Shown: piece by piece, positions 17,736-26,685 of the stretch
How positions within the stretch are numbered: the stretch's first letter is position 1
Layout: the number at the start of each line of letters is the position of its first letter
Assembly: GCA_020161145.1 (NCBI GenBank)
Contig: JAIUPQ010000001.1
Location: 806,001-870,000, forward strand
From: Pseudomonadota bacterium
Lineage (GTDB): Bacteria; Pseudomonadota; Gammaproteobacteria; Burkholderiales; Burkholderiaceae_C
DNA: 64,000 bases
Reading direction: 5' to 3'
Translations under genes and position numbers: made by a program
The notes under the pieces: model-generated
What the model saw: only the letters and a program-made list of their open reading frames with translations
Told to the model about the DNA's origin: nothing
Database searches by the model: none

Positions 17736-17881
17736 TTCTATAGCTCCTGTCAGGGGAAGTCCGGCACAGCCGGCGTGTTGAGGAGAACAGCAGATGCGGA
17801 CAGAGGGCGCCGCCAGAAGGGCGGCATCGTGAAATGCGTGTCCATGGGCCTGCACAATGCGCGCCCGGCGGGGGCGAGGCG

Positions 17882-18481
17882 CTAAAGCCACCCCTGCTGC
17901 CGCGCCAGCCGGTAGGCCTCGATGCGGTTGCCCACGCCCAGTTTGCCGATGGCCTCAGACAGGTAGTTGCGCACCGTGCCCTGCGACAGGTGCAGCTGGG
18001 TGGCGATGTCGCCGGCGCTCAAGCCCTCGCCGGCCAGGCGCAGCACCTGGCGCTCGCGGTCGGTCAGCGGGTCGCTCTCGCCCCAGGCCGCCACGGCCAG
18101 TTCGGGGTCGATGGCGCGGCCGCCGGCCGCCACCCGGCGCAGCGCGGCGGCCAGGTGCTCGGCCGGCGCGTCCTTGAGCACATAGCCGCGCACGCCGGCA
18201 TCCAGCGCGCGACGCAGAAAGCCGGCGCGGGCAAACGTGGTGACGATGACCACCTTGACCGGCAGCGCCTGCTGCTGGATGCGCTGGGCCAGCTCCAGGC
18301 CGCTGAGGCGGGGCATTTCGATGTCGGTGAGCACGATGTCGCAGGGCTGCTGCTGCAGCGCCTGCCAGGCGGCCTCGCCGTCGGCGGCGGTGGTGACGGC
18401 GAAGTCACCCTCCAGCCCCAGCAGCGCCGCCAGCGCGCCGCGCACCAGCGCCTGGTCTTCGGCCAGCAGCACGCGGATCAC
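17882..18481 (-). CDS. NarL/DesR-type response regulator
   Basis: A 199-residue response regulator: receiver domain (MIRVLLAEDQ, phospho-acceptor Asp in VLTDIEMPRLSG near residue 53, switch lysine in YVLKDAPAEHL) and a C-terminal LuxR-type helix-turn-helix (LTDRERQVLRLAGEGLSAGDIATQLHLSQGTVRNYLSEAIGKLG). Its start overlaps the histidine kinase stop (ATGA). It is the last gene of the ABC/amidohydrolase/kinase operon and its likely target is the palindrome upstream of that operon. Confidence 0.95.
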   Translation of the reverse strand: MIRVLLAEDQALVRGALAALLGLEGDFAVTTAADGEAAWQALQQQPCDIVLTDIEMPRLSGLELAQRIQQQALPVKVVIVTTFARAGFLRRALDAGVRGYVLKDAPAEHLAAALRRVAAGGRAIDPELAVAAWGESDPLTDRERQVLRLAGEGLSAGDIATQLHLSQGTVRNYLSEAIGKLGVGNRIEAYRLARQQGWL

Positions 18482-19614
18482 GGCTGCGGCTCCAGCGGCA
18501 GGCGGGCCGCCAGCCGCGTGCCGCGCCCGGGCTGGGCCTGCACGTCGAGCTGACCGCCCAGCGCCTCGATGCGCTCGCGCATGCCGCGCAGGCCGTGGCC
18601 AGGGCGGATGGGCCGGCCGCAGCCGTCGTCGTCCACCTGCAGCACGGCCGCGCCGTCCTCATGCATCAGGCGCACCGCCACGCTGCGGGCCTGGGCGTGC
18701 CGCTGCACATTGGTGGCCGCCTCGCGCAGCGTCAGGGCCAGCACCGATTCGGCCTCGGCGGGCAGCGCCACGGCGTCCAGCCGGGCGCTCAGGGTCAGGC
18801 CCTCGGCCTCCAGCAGCAGCCGGGCCGAGGCCAGCTCGCCGGCGATGGCGGTGTGGCGGATGCCGCTGACCGCGCTGCGCACCTGGCTCAGCGCCTCCCG
18901 GGCGATGTGGGCCACCGCCTGCATCTCGGCCTCGGCGGCCGGGGCGTCGCGCAGCGCCAGCTTGCTGGCCAGCTCGGCCTTGAGCGCCACCAGCGACAAG
19001 GTGTGGCCCAGCAGGTCGTGCAGGTCGCGGCCGATGCGCTCGCGCTCGGCCACGGCGGCAATGCGGCGCACCTCGTCCTGCGTGAGTTTCAGCTCGGCGC
19101 GCTTGCGGTCGCGCTCCACCTGGTGCTGCGTCGAGAAGAACACCGACACCCCGACGGCGATGGTGATGAGGGCCATGATCCACACCACATCGCCTGGCGC
19201 ACCCAGCCACCGCACCCAGGCCACGAAGCCGGCCAGCATGGCCGCCAGCAGCGCCAGCCGCCAGCGCGGCGGCAGGGTCAGCGCGCCGCTGAGCGAGGCC
19301 GCGTAAATCACATAGGTGTTGGCATAGGTGTTGAACGCCACCAGCGCGCAGGCCAGCGCAAAGATGCCCAGCACGGCGGCCAGTTGCCAGCCGCCCTCGC
19401 GCCGCCAGGCCAGCGCGTACAGCGGCAGGAACAGCACGATGGAGGCCAGCGTGGCCCCCAGGTGAAAGGGCATGGCCACGCCCGCGAACACCCGCAGCGC
19501 CAGCGGCATGAACAGAAACAGCAGAAAGCCCAGACTGGCCAGCGGCGCCCAGCCATGGCCATGCGCGTCCGGCACGATGGCGCGGCGCAGGTGGAGCAGG
19601 GCGGTGTGGGGCAT
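18478..19614 (-). CDS. DesK-type sensor histidine kinase
   Basis: A 378-residue inner-membrane kinase. Five or six hydrophobic helices in residues 24-175 form the sensor, with little periplasmic sequence. They are followed by a HisKA_3 domain with the phosphorylated histidine in RERIGRDLHDLLGHTLSLVALKAELA, and an ATPase domain (LREAATNVQRHAQA N box, VDDDGCGRPIRPGHGLRGMRERIEALGG). DesK-like kinases sense changes in the membrane. It pairs with the overlapping response regulator and follows the amidohydrolase by 17 bp. Confidence 0.95.
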   Translation of the reverse strand: MPHTALLHLRRAIVPDAHGHGWAPLASLGFLLFLFMPLALRVFAGVAMPFHLGATLASIVLFLPLYALAWRREGGWQLAAVLGIFALACALVAFNTYANTYVIYAASLSGALTLPPRWRLALLAAMLAGFVAWVRWLGAPGDVVWIMALITIAVGVSVFFSTQHQVERDRKRAELKLTQDEVRRIAAVAERERIGRDLHDLLGHTLSLVALKAELASKLALRDAPAAEAEMQAVAHIAREALSQVRSAVSGIRHTAIAGELASARLLLEAEGLTLSARLDAVALPAEAESVLALTLREAATNVQRHAQARSVAVRLMHEDGAAVLQVDDDGCGRPIRPGHGLRGMRERIEALGGQLDVQAQPGRGTRLAARLPLEPQP

Positions 19615-19631
19615 GGGCGCGATGGTAGGGC

Positions 19632-21446
19632 TCAGTCCAGCCGCACATCGTCCAGATCGAAGCGCAGCGGGCCGGGCTGGCTGGCCACCACGCCGATGGC
19701 CTGCACCTGCGACAGATCGATGCCGGGCAGGTCGGCCCAGCGCAGCTGCACATGCCGCCAGTCCGTCCCCACCTCAAGCGGGTGCACCAGTGGCGCCCCG
19801 CTGCCGCTGAGCACGATCAGCGCATAGGCGTTCGGCGTGCCGCGCAGGGTCAGGCTGATGCCTTGGCGGCCGCGCAGGTCCACCGGTTGCATGGGCGTCG
19901 GGCCGAGCGAGAACGAGGCGCCGGCCCAGGGGTAGGGCGCCCCGGCCACCACCTCACCTTCGGTGCGCATGGCGCCGCGCGAGCCCTGGGCGCCGCCGGC
20001 CAGCCAGTGGCTGGTGGCGTGGGAGCGGCCGCCCATGATGCGGTCGCCCGCTGCCCGCCAGCCGCTGCCCAGTTGGGTGGTCAGCTCGCCGCCCTCGAAG
20101 TCGGACACGAGGTGGGCGCCGTCGGGCAGGCGGGGGGCGGTGCGCGCTGGTGCGTCGGCGGTCAGCGCGTGGCCGTTCTTCCAGACGCCGACGATGCGGC
20201 GCGTGGCCGTGATGTCGGCGCTGGGGTCGCCCGCCACCAGCAGCAGGTCGGCGCGCAGGCCGGGCGCGATGCGGCCCCGGTCCGCCAGCCCGAAGCGGGC
20301 GGCCGGCCGTGCGGTGGCCGCGCGCAGCGCCTCGGTGGGTGAGAGCCCCGCGCGCACCAGCAGCGCCAGCTCGCCGTGCAGGCTGGCGCCGTGGGCGGTG
20401 CCGGGGTTGCCGGCGTCGGTGCCGGCCAGCACCTCGACCCCGGCCGCATGCAGGCGACGCACGGTCTCAAGGGCGTGCTCCAGCGCCTGCGGCTGCGGCG
20501 GCAGGCCGGGCGGGAAGGTGGCGCGCAGCGTGGCCTTCTGGGCCTCGGTCAGCCGCGCCTGCAGCGCCGGATCGGCGGCCAGCCGGGCGCCTTCATCGCT
20601 GCGCTGCATGCCGGCAATCACCGACAGCGTGGGCACCATGAAGGCCCGGTGCGTGCGCATGGCCGCCACCAGCGCGGGGCTGGCCGGCTGGTCGATGAAG
20701 GCGTGGGCCAGCCCGTCCACGCCGCTGGCGACGGCGTGCAGCGCGTCGTCCTGGGCGCCGACGTGGGCGAGGGACAGCTTGCCGTGGCGGCGGGCGGCGG
20801 CAATGGCCGCCTCGATCTGGGCCGGCGCCAGCGTGGGCATGCGGCGGCTGCCGCCATAGGCGTGCAGGTCGTCGATCATCAGCTTGATGAAGTCGCTGCC
20901 CTCGGCGATGCGCGCCTGCACGAAGGCGTCGGCATCGCCGCCAGCCTCAAGCGTGGGCACGGCAAAGCCGTATTCGGTGCCGTGGCCACCGGGCACGGTC
21001 ACGGCGGCACCCGACGACCAGACGTCGGCCTCGTCGGTGGCGGCCAGCGCGTCGCGGTGCGTGCGCCGGGCCGCGAGGCTGGGCACCGCGCCCATCATCT
21101 CCAGCTCGGTGGTGACGCCCAGCCGCAGCGCGTCGCGCTGGGCGTCGCCCCAGTTGTGGGTGTGGGCGTCGATCAGGCCCGGCAGCAGCGTCTGGCCCTG
21201 GCCGTCGATGACCGGCAGGCCGGCCGGGATGGCGGCGTCGGGTGCCACGGTGGCGATGCGGCCGTCCTGCACCACCACGGTGGTGCGGGCCATCACGCGC
21301 TCGCCGTCGAACACGCGCACGTCGCGAATGGCCAGGCTGGCAGTTGGGGCCGCAGCCTGCGCAGGGCTGCGCGGCAGCCACCAGGCCACACCGCCCAGCA
21401 CCAGCGCCAGCAGGGCCAGCGCAGCGGCTTCACGCAGGCGCCTCAT
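19632..21446 (-). CDS. Secreted amidohydrolase with C-terminal CIA30-like domain
   Basis: A 604-residue protein with an N-terminal signal sequence or anchor (MRRLREAAALALLALVLGG, ending near AQAAAP), so it acts in the periplasm or at the membrane. The amidohydrolase core follows: LLPGLIDAHTHNWGD metal site, GSDFIKLMIDD, SLAHVGAQ, and AGTDAGNPG, as in imidazolonepropionase-like hydrolases. The last 160 residues (from LVSDFEGGELTTQLGSGW) resemble the CIA30 galactose-binding-like fold. The start overlaps the permease stop (ATGA). Linkage to an exporter and a sensor suggests it processes the exported or sensed compound. Confidence 0.88.
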   Translation of the reverse strand: MRRLREAAALALLALVLGGVAWWLPRSPAQAAAPTASLAIRDVRVFDGERVMARTTVVVQDGRIATVAPDAAIPAGLPVIDGQGQTLLPGLIDAHTHNWGDAQRDALRLGVTTELEMMGAVPSLAARRTHRDALAATDEADVWSSGAAVTVPGGHGTEYGFAVPTLEAGGDADAFVQARIAEGSDFIKLMIDDLHAYGGSRRMPTLAPAQIEAAIAAARRHGKLSLAHVGAQDDALHAVASGVDGLAHAFIDQPASPALVAAMRTHRAFMVPTLSVIAGMQRSDEGARLAADPALQARLTEAQKATLRATFPPGLPPQPQALEHALETVRRLHAAGVEVLAGTDAGNPGTAHGASLHGELALLVRAGLSPTEALRAATARPAARFGLADRGRIAPGLRADLLLVAGDPSADITATRRIVGVWKNGHALTADAPARTAPRLPDGAHLVSDFEGGELTTQLGSGWRAAGDRIMGGRSHATSHWLAGGAQGSRGAMRTEGEVVAGAPYPWAGASFSLGPTPMQPVDLRGRQGISLTLRGTPNAYALIVLSGSGAPLVHPLEVGTDWRHVQLRWADLPGIDLSQVQAIGVVASQPGPLRFDLDDVRLD

Positions 21447-22183
21447 GCTTCGGCCCCTGCGAGCCGGGCGCGGGCCAGCAGCATGAACACCGCCGTCACC
21501 AGCGCCAGCACCCCCAGGTGCAGCCCGATGGGCTGGCCGGCGTCCTGGCCCACCACCTTCAGCGTCAGTTGCGACAGGTGGTAGGCCGGCCACAGGGGCG
21601 CCAGTTGCGTCAGCACGCCGGGCAGCAGGGTCAGTGGCATCCACAGGCCCGACAGGAACGCCATGGGCAGAAAGACCAGGTTGACCACGGCCGGCGCGCT
21701 GTGGCCCGTGGTCACCGTGCCGATGTACAGGCCCAGCGCGGCAAACGGCACGGTGCCCAGCAGGTTGATCAGCACCAGCAGCAACGCCTGCTGCGGCGCC
21801 AGCCGCACGCCGGCCAACGTCACCGCCAGGGCCAGCAAGCCCAGGCTGATCAGCAGGCCGAACAGCAGCGCCATGCCCGTCTTGGCCGCCAGGTAGGCGC
21901 CGGCCGGCAGGGGCAGCGCGCGCTTGAGCCGCAGCAGCCCGTTGCCGCGCTCCACGGCCACCTGCACGCCAAAGCCGAACAGCGCCGCGCCCATCACGCC
22001 GAACACGCCGTAGGTGGCCAGCAGGTAGGTGCCGGCCTGGGCGCTGCCGCGGTTGAGCAAGACGGCGAACATCAGATAGAACACCAGCGGAAACGCCAGC
22101 GCGGGCAGCGCAAAGCTGGGCATGCGCAGCGTGCGCAGGCATTCGTTGCGGGTCTCCAGCCAGTAGATGCGGGGCGTGTTCAT
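21443..22183 (-). CDS. ABC-2 type exporter permease
   Basis: A 246-residue inner-membrane protein with six hydrophobic helices (about residues 22-42, 52-75, 100-125, 135-155, 165-185 and 215-240), of the ABC-2 permease family. It pairs with the ATPase whose stop overlaps its start (ATGA), and it overlaps the amidohydrolase in the same way downstream. Exporters of this type often move drugs, lantibiotics or lipid-like molecules; the substrate is unknown. Confidence 0.92.
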   Translation of the reverse strand: MNTPRIYWLETRNECLRTLRMPSFALPALAFPLVFYLMFAVLLNRGSAQAGTYLLATYGVFGVMGAALFGFGVQVAVERGNGLLRLKRALPLPAGAYLAAKTGMALLFGLLISLGLLALAVTLAGVRLAPQQALLLVLINLLGTVPFAALGLYIGTVTTGHSAPAVVNLVFLPMAFLSGLWMPLTLLPGVLTQLAPLWPAYHLSQLTLKVVGQDAGQPIGLHLGVLALVTAVFMLLARARLAGAEA

Positions 22184-23109
22184 GCGGGGGCCACCTCGGT
22201 TCGGGTCAGGGCCAGGAAGGCATCGGCCAGGCCGGCGCGGGTCACCTCCAGGTCGGTGAGGGCGGGGTCGGCGGCCAGCAGCGGGGGCAGCACCCGCACG
22301 GCGTCGTGGGTGGTCAGCAGCAACTCGTCCCCTTCGCGCAAGGCCTCGATGACGCCGGGCCATTGCGCCACCACCCCTGCCGCCAGCGTGCTGCGGCAGC
22401 GGATGCGCTGGCGCGCCACCCGGGCGCGGATGGCGGCCACGCTGCCCTCGGCCACGGCGCGGCCCTGGGCGATGACCAGCACCCGGTCGGCCAGCGCCTC
22501 GGCCTCTTCCAGGTAGTGGGTGGTCAGCAGTACGGCGGTGCCGGCGGCGCGCAGCGCGGCGATGGCCTGCCACAAGGTCTGGCGGGCCTCGATGTCCAGG
22601 CCCGTGGTGGGTTCGTCCAGAAACAGCAGCGCCGGGTCGCCGCAGACCGCCAGCGCAAATTGCACGCGCCGCTGCTGGCCGCCCGAGAGCCGGCCACAGC
22701 GCCGCGCCAGCAGGCCGTCCAGCCCAGCCATGGCCACGCAGCGCGCCAGCGGCAACGGCGCGGGGTAGCAGGCGCGGGTGGCCTCCAGCAACTCGCCCAC
22801 GGTGCTGTGCTCGGGCAGCGCGGCCGCCTGCAGCATCACGCCCACGCGGCGCCGCGCGGCCAGCGTGCGCGGCGGCTGGCCAAACAGCAGGGCGCTGCCG
22901 GCGTCGGGCGCCACCAGGCCCAGCAGCAGGGCGATGGCCGTGCTCTTGCCGGCGCCGTTGGCGCCCAGCAGCGCCAGCACCTGGCCGCGCGCCAGCGTCA
23001 GGTCCAGATCGGCCAGGGCCAGCGTGGCGCCATAGCGCTTGCGCGCGGCGGCCAGCCGGGCCACGGGTTCGGCCGTGGCCGGGGGTGGAGGGGAGGTGGT
23101 GAGCGACAT
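22180..23109 (-). CDS. ABC exporter ATP-binding protein
   Basis: A 309-residue ATPase: Walker A GANGAGKST, signature LSGGQQRRVQFA, Walker B LLFLDEPTTGLD, H-loop TTHYLEEAEALAD, and a C-terminal extension of about 80 residues as in DrrA/CcmA-type exporters. The ATG at 23109 is preferred to a TTG nine bases upstream. It is the first gene of the five-gene operon; the palindrome at 23190-23207 lies 81 bp before its start. Confidence 0.95.
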   Translation of the reverse strand: MSLTTSPPPPATAEPVARLAAARKRYGATLALADLDLTLARGQVLALLGANGAGKSTAIALLLGLVAPDAGSALLFGQPPRTLAARRRVGVMLQAAALPEHSTVGELLEATRACYPAPLPLARCVAMAGLDGLLARRCGRLSGGQQRRVQFALAVCGDPALLFLDEPTTGLDIEARQTLWQAIAALRAAGTAVLLTTHYLEEAEALADRVLVIAQGRAVAEGSVAAIRARVARQRIRCRSTLAAGVVAQWPGVIEALREGDELLLTTHDAVRVLPPLLAADPALTDLEVTRAGLADAFLALTRTEVAPA

Positions 23110-23189
23110 CGTGGGCAAGGACGGGTGGTCGATGCCCTCAGTGTGCGCAGCCCGGCTGGGGCGCGGTAGTCGCAGCGGTCAGGTGGGTG

Positions 23190-23207
23190 GCATGACAGCT
23201 GTCATGC
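23190..23207. promoter_or_regulatory. Perfect 18-bp palindrome, probable response-regulator operator
   Basis: GCATGACAGCTGTCATGC is a perfect inverted repeat. It lies between the divergent ABC ATPase gene (start 23109) and the small membrane gene (start 23254). NarL/LuxR-type regulators commonly bind such dyads with ATGAC half-sites, so autoregulation of the ABC/two-component operon is likely. Binding itself is inferred. Confidence 0.6.
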
Positions 23208-23253
23208 GCCAGCCTGCACAATCAGCCAAAACGCCCTCCAGGATCGCACCGGC

Positions 23254-23571
23254 ATGTTTGATCGTCGCACCCTCAAGCTTTTGGCCGCATTCGTGTGCGG
23301 CTACTTCCTGCTGCTGGTGCCGGGTGCCATCTGGCCGGCCTATCTGGATACGCCTATGGGCATTCTGGTGATGGCCCCGCTGCTTTGCTGCTACCTGTTG
23401 GCCTACCTGGGGGTGCCCGGTCTGCTGCAGAACAACGGCGCTTGCGGTTGGGGCTGGTGTGCCCCGACCGCCCTGGGGTGGTTGGTTTCTGTGATGGTGT
23501 GTCTGGTCGGGCTGTGGCTGCTGGCGTGGCTGCTGGCACCCAGCACTGCCGAGCCGCAGGCCGACCCCTGA
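23254..23571 (+). CDS. Small membrane protein, hypothetical
   Basis: A 105-residue protein with three hydrophobic segments (about residues 8-25, 36-55 and 72-92) and a Cys/Trp-rich loop (NNGACGWGWCAPTALGW). No family recognised. It is divergent from the ABC operon and shares the intergenic palindrome with it, so it may respond to the same regulator. Confidence 0.65.
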   Translation: MFDRRTLKLLAAFVCGYFLLLVPGAIWPAYLDTPMGILVMAPLLCCYLLAYLGVPGLLQNNGACGWGWCAPTALGWLVSVMVCLVGLWLLAWLLAPSTAEPQADP

Positions 23572-23604
23572 TGCCAGTGGGCTGGCGGGTGTGGGCCCCA
23601 ACGC

Positions 23605-23883
23605 CTAGTCGAAGATCTCGCTCAGCCACGACTTGCGGCGGTAGCCGCCATGGTGTTTGCCGTAGTCGGAGTCCTGGAAATCGGGCCGCCGGCGGGGATC
23701 GGGGGCGGCGGTGCGCGGGGCGCTGGTGGCCTGGCCCGGGTTCTGGCCGGCGCTGAGCTGAATGAGTTTGTCCAGTTCGCCCCGGTCCAGCCAGACGCCG
23801 CGGCAGCTCGGGCAATAGTCGATCTCGACGCCCTGGCGTTCGCTCATCAGCAGGGTCGTGTCAGGGCAGGCGGGGCATTTCAT
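23605..23883 (-). CDS. TFIIB-type zinc-ribbon protein (zf-TFIIB)
   Basis: A 92-residue protein beginning MKCPACPDTTLLMSERQ and continuing with IDYCPSCRGVWLDRGELDKLI, the four-cysteine zf-TFIIB zinc ribbon found in many small bacterial proteins. The rest is a charged, low-complexity tail (residues 48-92). The start at 23883 removes an unrelated N-terminal extension. Function unknown; probably cytoplasmic. The 169 bp to the divergent GFA gene hold both ribosome-binding sites and presumably both promoters. Confidence 0.85.
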   Translation of the reverse strand: MKCPACPDTTLLMSERQGVEIDYCPSCRGVWLDRGELDKLIQLSAGQNPGQATSAPRTAAPDPRRRPDFQDSDYGKHHGGYRRKSWLSEIFD

Positions 23884-24052
23884 CGGGTCTCCTTGGGGGT
23901 GCCGCGCGGTTGCGCGGTCGTGGTTGGAGGCCGTGGTGGTGCCAAGGTTCCCGCCAAACGCAAACCGCCGCGATGTTGCCTGCGCGGTCGCAGCGGTCAG
24001 AATCGGGCACGCGGCGGTGGCCGCTGCGTGCCCCCGATCACAGGAGGAATCC

Positions 24053-24469
24053 ATGCAAGGTCATTGCCTGTGCGGCGCCGTCCGCATCACATCCCCCGAC
24101 ACCCGGGAAGTCGGCTCCTGCCACTGCGGCTTTTGCCGCCGCTGGGGCGGCGGGCCGTCGCTGATGGCGCATTGCGGGCGCGACGTGCAGTTCGAGGGCG
24201 GCGCGCACATCAGCGTCTTTGCCTCCTCGCAATGGGCCGAGCGGGCGTTTTGCGGCACCTGTGGCACCCACCTGTACTACAAGCTGCTGCCCACGGGCGA
24301 GTACTTCGTGCCGGCGGGGGTGTTCGAGTCCAATGACTTCGAGCTGAGCGCGCAGATCTATGTGGACAACAAGCCCGACTACTACGCGTTTGCCAACGTC
24401 ACGCCCATGCTGACCGAGGCGCAGGTGCTTGCGCAGTTTGCGCCGCCGGAAGGCGGCGCGGCGGGCTGA
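24053..24469 (+). CDS. GFA (glutathione-dependent formaldehyde-activating) family protein
   Basis: A 138-residue zinc protein of the GFA/Mss4-like fold: HCLCGAVRI, GSCHCGFCRRWGG and AFCGTCGTHLYY supply the conserved cysteines. Founding members make S-hydroxymethylglutathione, but most relatives, probably including this one, have no proven activity. The ATG at 24053 is preceded by an AGGAGG site. Confidence 0.92.
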   Translation: MQGHCLCGAVRITSPDTREVGSCHCGFCRRWGGGPSLMAHCGRDVQFEGGAHISVFASSQWAERAFCGTCGTHLYYKLLPTGEYFVPAGVFESNDFELSAQIYVDNKPDYYAFANVTPMLTEAQVLAQFAPPEGGAAG

Positions 24470-24550
24470 GCGGCGGCAGGTGCCGGCATCGCCATAGCGC
24501 GCCTGGCCGTCCTGTTGCGGCGCGGGCCATGCCGGTCAAGGCCACGAGGA

Positions 24551-25381
24551 TCACAGCGATACCGCGCGCGCCAGCAGCGCCGCGCTGGACGGGCATAGTT
24601 GCGCCGCCTGTCGCGTCGCCAGGATCGCCGCCGGGGCGGCGCTGCGTTCGACCGGTTTGAAGCCGGCGCGTTCGAAGAACGGGGCGGCCGTCGTGGTCAG
24701 CAACCAGGCGGCGCGGCCCCCTTCATCGAAGGCGCGGCGCAGCAGCAGCGCGAGGATGCCGCCGCCGATGCCGCCATGGCGGGCGTGTGGCCGCACGACC
24801 AGGGAGCGCACCAGCACATCGCGGCCCACGCGCTCGAAGCCGGCGTAGCCCACGTGTTCCCCCGATGCCGTGGCATAGGCAAAAAAGCGGCGCCCCGGCT
24901 CGGTCAGGTCGTCCGTGGGCAGGCCGGCCTCTTGCAGCGCGCCGCTCAGACCCGCGTCGCTGCCGTCGATGGGCGCATCCACCAGAGGCGGCGCGCCGTC
25001 TTCCTTGCGCACGTCGCTCGCCGGCCGCGTCGGCAGCAGGGCCATCACCAGGTCCGAGGGCCGGCACAGGCGCACGCCCAGGTCCGACACCACGATGGGG
25101 CGATTGATGAGGATGGGGTGCGCCAGCATCTGGTCGATCAATTCGTCATCGCTCCAATGCGCGGCGTCCAGGCCCAGCGCCTGGTAAGGGGTGCCCTTGA
25201 CGCGCAACACGTCCCGCACGCCCAGGCCCATGCGCGCGATCAGCGCCTTCAAGGTCTCGCGGGTGGGCGGCGTCTTCACGTAGTCGATGACCTGGGGTTC
25301 GATGCCGCTGGCCCGGATGATCGCCAGCGCGTTGCGAGAGGTGCCGCAATCCGGGTGATGGAAGATCGACATGGCGCTCAT
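24551..25381 (-). CDS. arsC-arsN: Fused arsenate reductase ArsC and ArsN-type N-acetyltransferase
   Basis: A 276-residue two-domain protein. Residues 1-140 are a glutaredoxin-type arsenate reductase with catalytic Cys12 in HPDCGTSRNAL, the HPILINRPIVV segment and the VRLCRPSDLV arginine region. Residues about 145-276 are a GNAT acetyltransferase like ArsN2 (VRPHARHGGIGGGILALLLRRAFDEGG acetyl-CoA loop, APFFERAGFKPVERS). The first domain reduces arsenate to arsenite; what the second acetylates is not settled, although ArsN1 relatives acetylate the antibiotic arsinothricin. The start at 25381 overlaps the ATP-grasp stop and has a GAGG site. Confidence 0.92.
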   Translation of the reverse strand: MSAMSIFHHPDCGTSRNALAIIRASGIEPQVIDYVKTPPTRETLKALIARMGLGVRDVLRVKGTPYQALGLDAAHWSDDELIDQMLAHPILINRPIVVSDLGVRLCRPSDLVMALLPTRPASDVRKEDGAPPLVDAPIDGSDAGLSGALQEAGLPTDDLTEPGRRFFAYATASGEHVGYAGFERVGRDVLVRSLVVRPHARHGGIGGGILALLLRRAFDEGGRAAWLLTTTAAPFFERAGFKPVERSAAPAAILATRQAAQLCPSSAALLARAVSL

Positions 25382-26685
25382 GCAAGCCTCTTGTGAAGGG
25401 TGAAGGGGGCATCGTTGGCGCCTGCCAGGTTGTCTGGCGGCAGCACCAGCACGGGGGCAAATCCCCCACCGGGTGTCCTCAGGTTGGTGGTCTGGCCCGC
25501 GTAGGTTCGCGCCGCCAGCAGCAGGATGCGCCCGCGATAGGCGTAGGCCCTGACGTCCATCTTGAGCCGGGTCGGCACGCCATCGATGGCGACCACGCGC
25601 TCGCTGGGCGGCACCAGCGCCTGGGCCACGAACCCGCCTGCGGTGATGTGCGCCCAGCTCTTGCGGGTCAGCTTGTCGCCCCGGTAGGCGGCCTTGCCGC
25701 CGTAGCCCGCCATGGGCTTGAAAAACCACTGGCGGCGGTCGCGCCAGAGGGCATCCGCATTGGCAGGCTGGACGGTCTGGGCAACGGGAACCACGGCCCG
25801 CAGCACGGCGCGGTCGGCCTCGCTGCCGCCCCAGCGGGCCATCTGCGCATCGTCACCCAGCCAGACCAGGTTGCGTTTGTCGGCCTGCATGGCGTGTGCC
25901 CGGGGATGCGGCGTCAGCACCACCGCGCCCGCCCGGTAGGCATGGCGCAGCGCGGCATGCGAGGGCTCAGACAGGGTGAAATCGGTGAGCCGGTTGTAGG
26001 CCAGGTCGATCGGCCGTCCGGCGGGAAACGCCGGATGCCACAAGGCACCGTCGCGCCATTCGAGTTCACGCGGATCGGCCACCACGGCCTGGATGCCGTG
26101 ACGCTCGAACAAGCGTCGGGCCAGCTCGAACTCGGGGGCCAGGTACTGCTGTTGCGGATCGTCATCGATCACCACCGCGGTGCGCCAGGGCTGCGCTCCC
26201 CGCTGCGACTGCCATTCGGCGCGGAACATGTCGATGAAGGCCTGGGCGAGGTCGGTGCGGCCCAACCCCTGGTCCATGGCCGCGCTGCAGGGGGTGTGTG
26301 CGTCGGCCAGGGCGGCATTGAGCAGGGCGCCGCCTGCGTTGGTGTTGATCTCGATCAGGCGTGGGCCGTCCGCTGCCAGGTGGAAGTCGTAGCCCATGAA
26401 CACGCCGGAAGGGCCGAAATCCGGCGCCAGCGCGTCCGTGCCCTGTGCGCGCACGGCCACCGCCTGCTGGTAGCCCGGTAGGCCGGTGATGCGCGTCAAC
26501 GCCGCGACGGCCTGAGCGATGGCATCCCGGGTGGGTGTGCTGATGAACACCACTGTTTCCGAAAACAGGTGGGGATGGCTGTCGGCCAGCGACGTGGGCA
26601 GGCTTTGGTGCAGCCGCTGCGCGTCGAGCGTGCGGCATGCGCAAGAGAGGTTGAGGTGTTCGGCCAGGTTCATGGTGGCTTTCAT
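25378..26685 (-). CDS. ATP-grasp family ligase of unknown function in the arsenic operon
   Basis: A 435-residue protein with ATP-grasp features. A metal-binding segment LIEINTNAGGALLN lies near residue 115. A glycine-rich ATP loop (FFKPMAGYGGKAAYRG) and LKMDVRAYAYRG lie near residues 320 and 380. The E-I-N-x-N element before the ATP loop is the reverse of the usual order, suggesting a rearranged or distant member. ATP-grasp enzymes join carboxylates to amines or thiols. It overlaps both acr3 and arsC-arsN by ATGA, so an arsenic-related ligation is the best guess. Not glutathione synthetase by motif layout. Confidence 0.75.
   Translation of the reverse strand: MKATMNLAEHLNLSCACRTLDAQRLHQSLPTSLADSHPHLFSETVVFISTPTRDAIAQAVAALTRITGLPGYQQAVAVRAQGTDALAPDFGPSGVFMGYDFHLAADGPRLIEINTNAGGALLNAALADAHTPCSAAMDQGLGRTDLAQAFIDMFRAEWQSQRGAQPWRTAVVIDDDPQQQYLAPEFELARRLFERHGIQAVVADPRELEWRDGALWHPAFPAGRPIDLAYNRLTDFTLSEPSHAALRHAYRAGAVVLTPHPRAHAMQADKRNLVWLGDDAQMARWGGSEADRAVLRAVVPVAQTVQPANADALWRDRRQWFFKPMAGYGGKAAYRGDKLTRKSWAHITAGGFVAQALVPPSERVVAIDGVPTRLKMDVRAYAYRGRILLLAARTYAGQTTNLRTPGGGFAPVLVLPPDNLAGANDAPFTLHKRLA

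Noticed and set aside
25378-26685. Glutathione synthetase (gshB) for the ATP-grasp gene
   Set aside because: Length and motif order differ from GshB, and the metal-binding E-I-N-x-N element precedes the ATP loop; only the superfamily can be supported.
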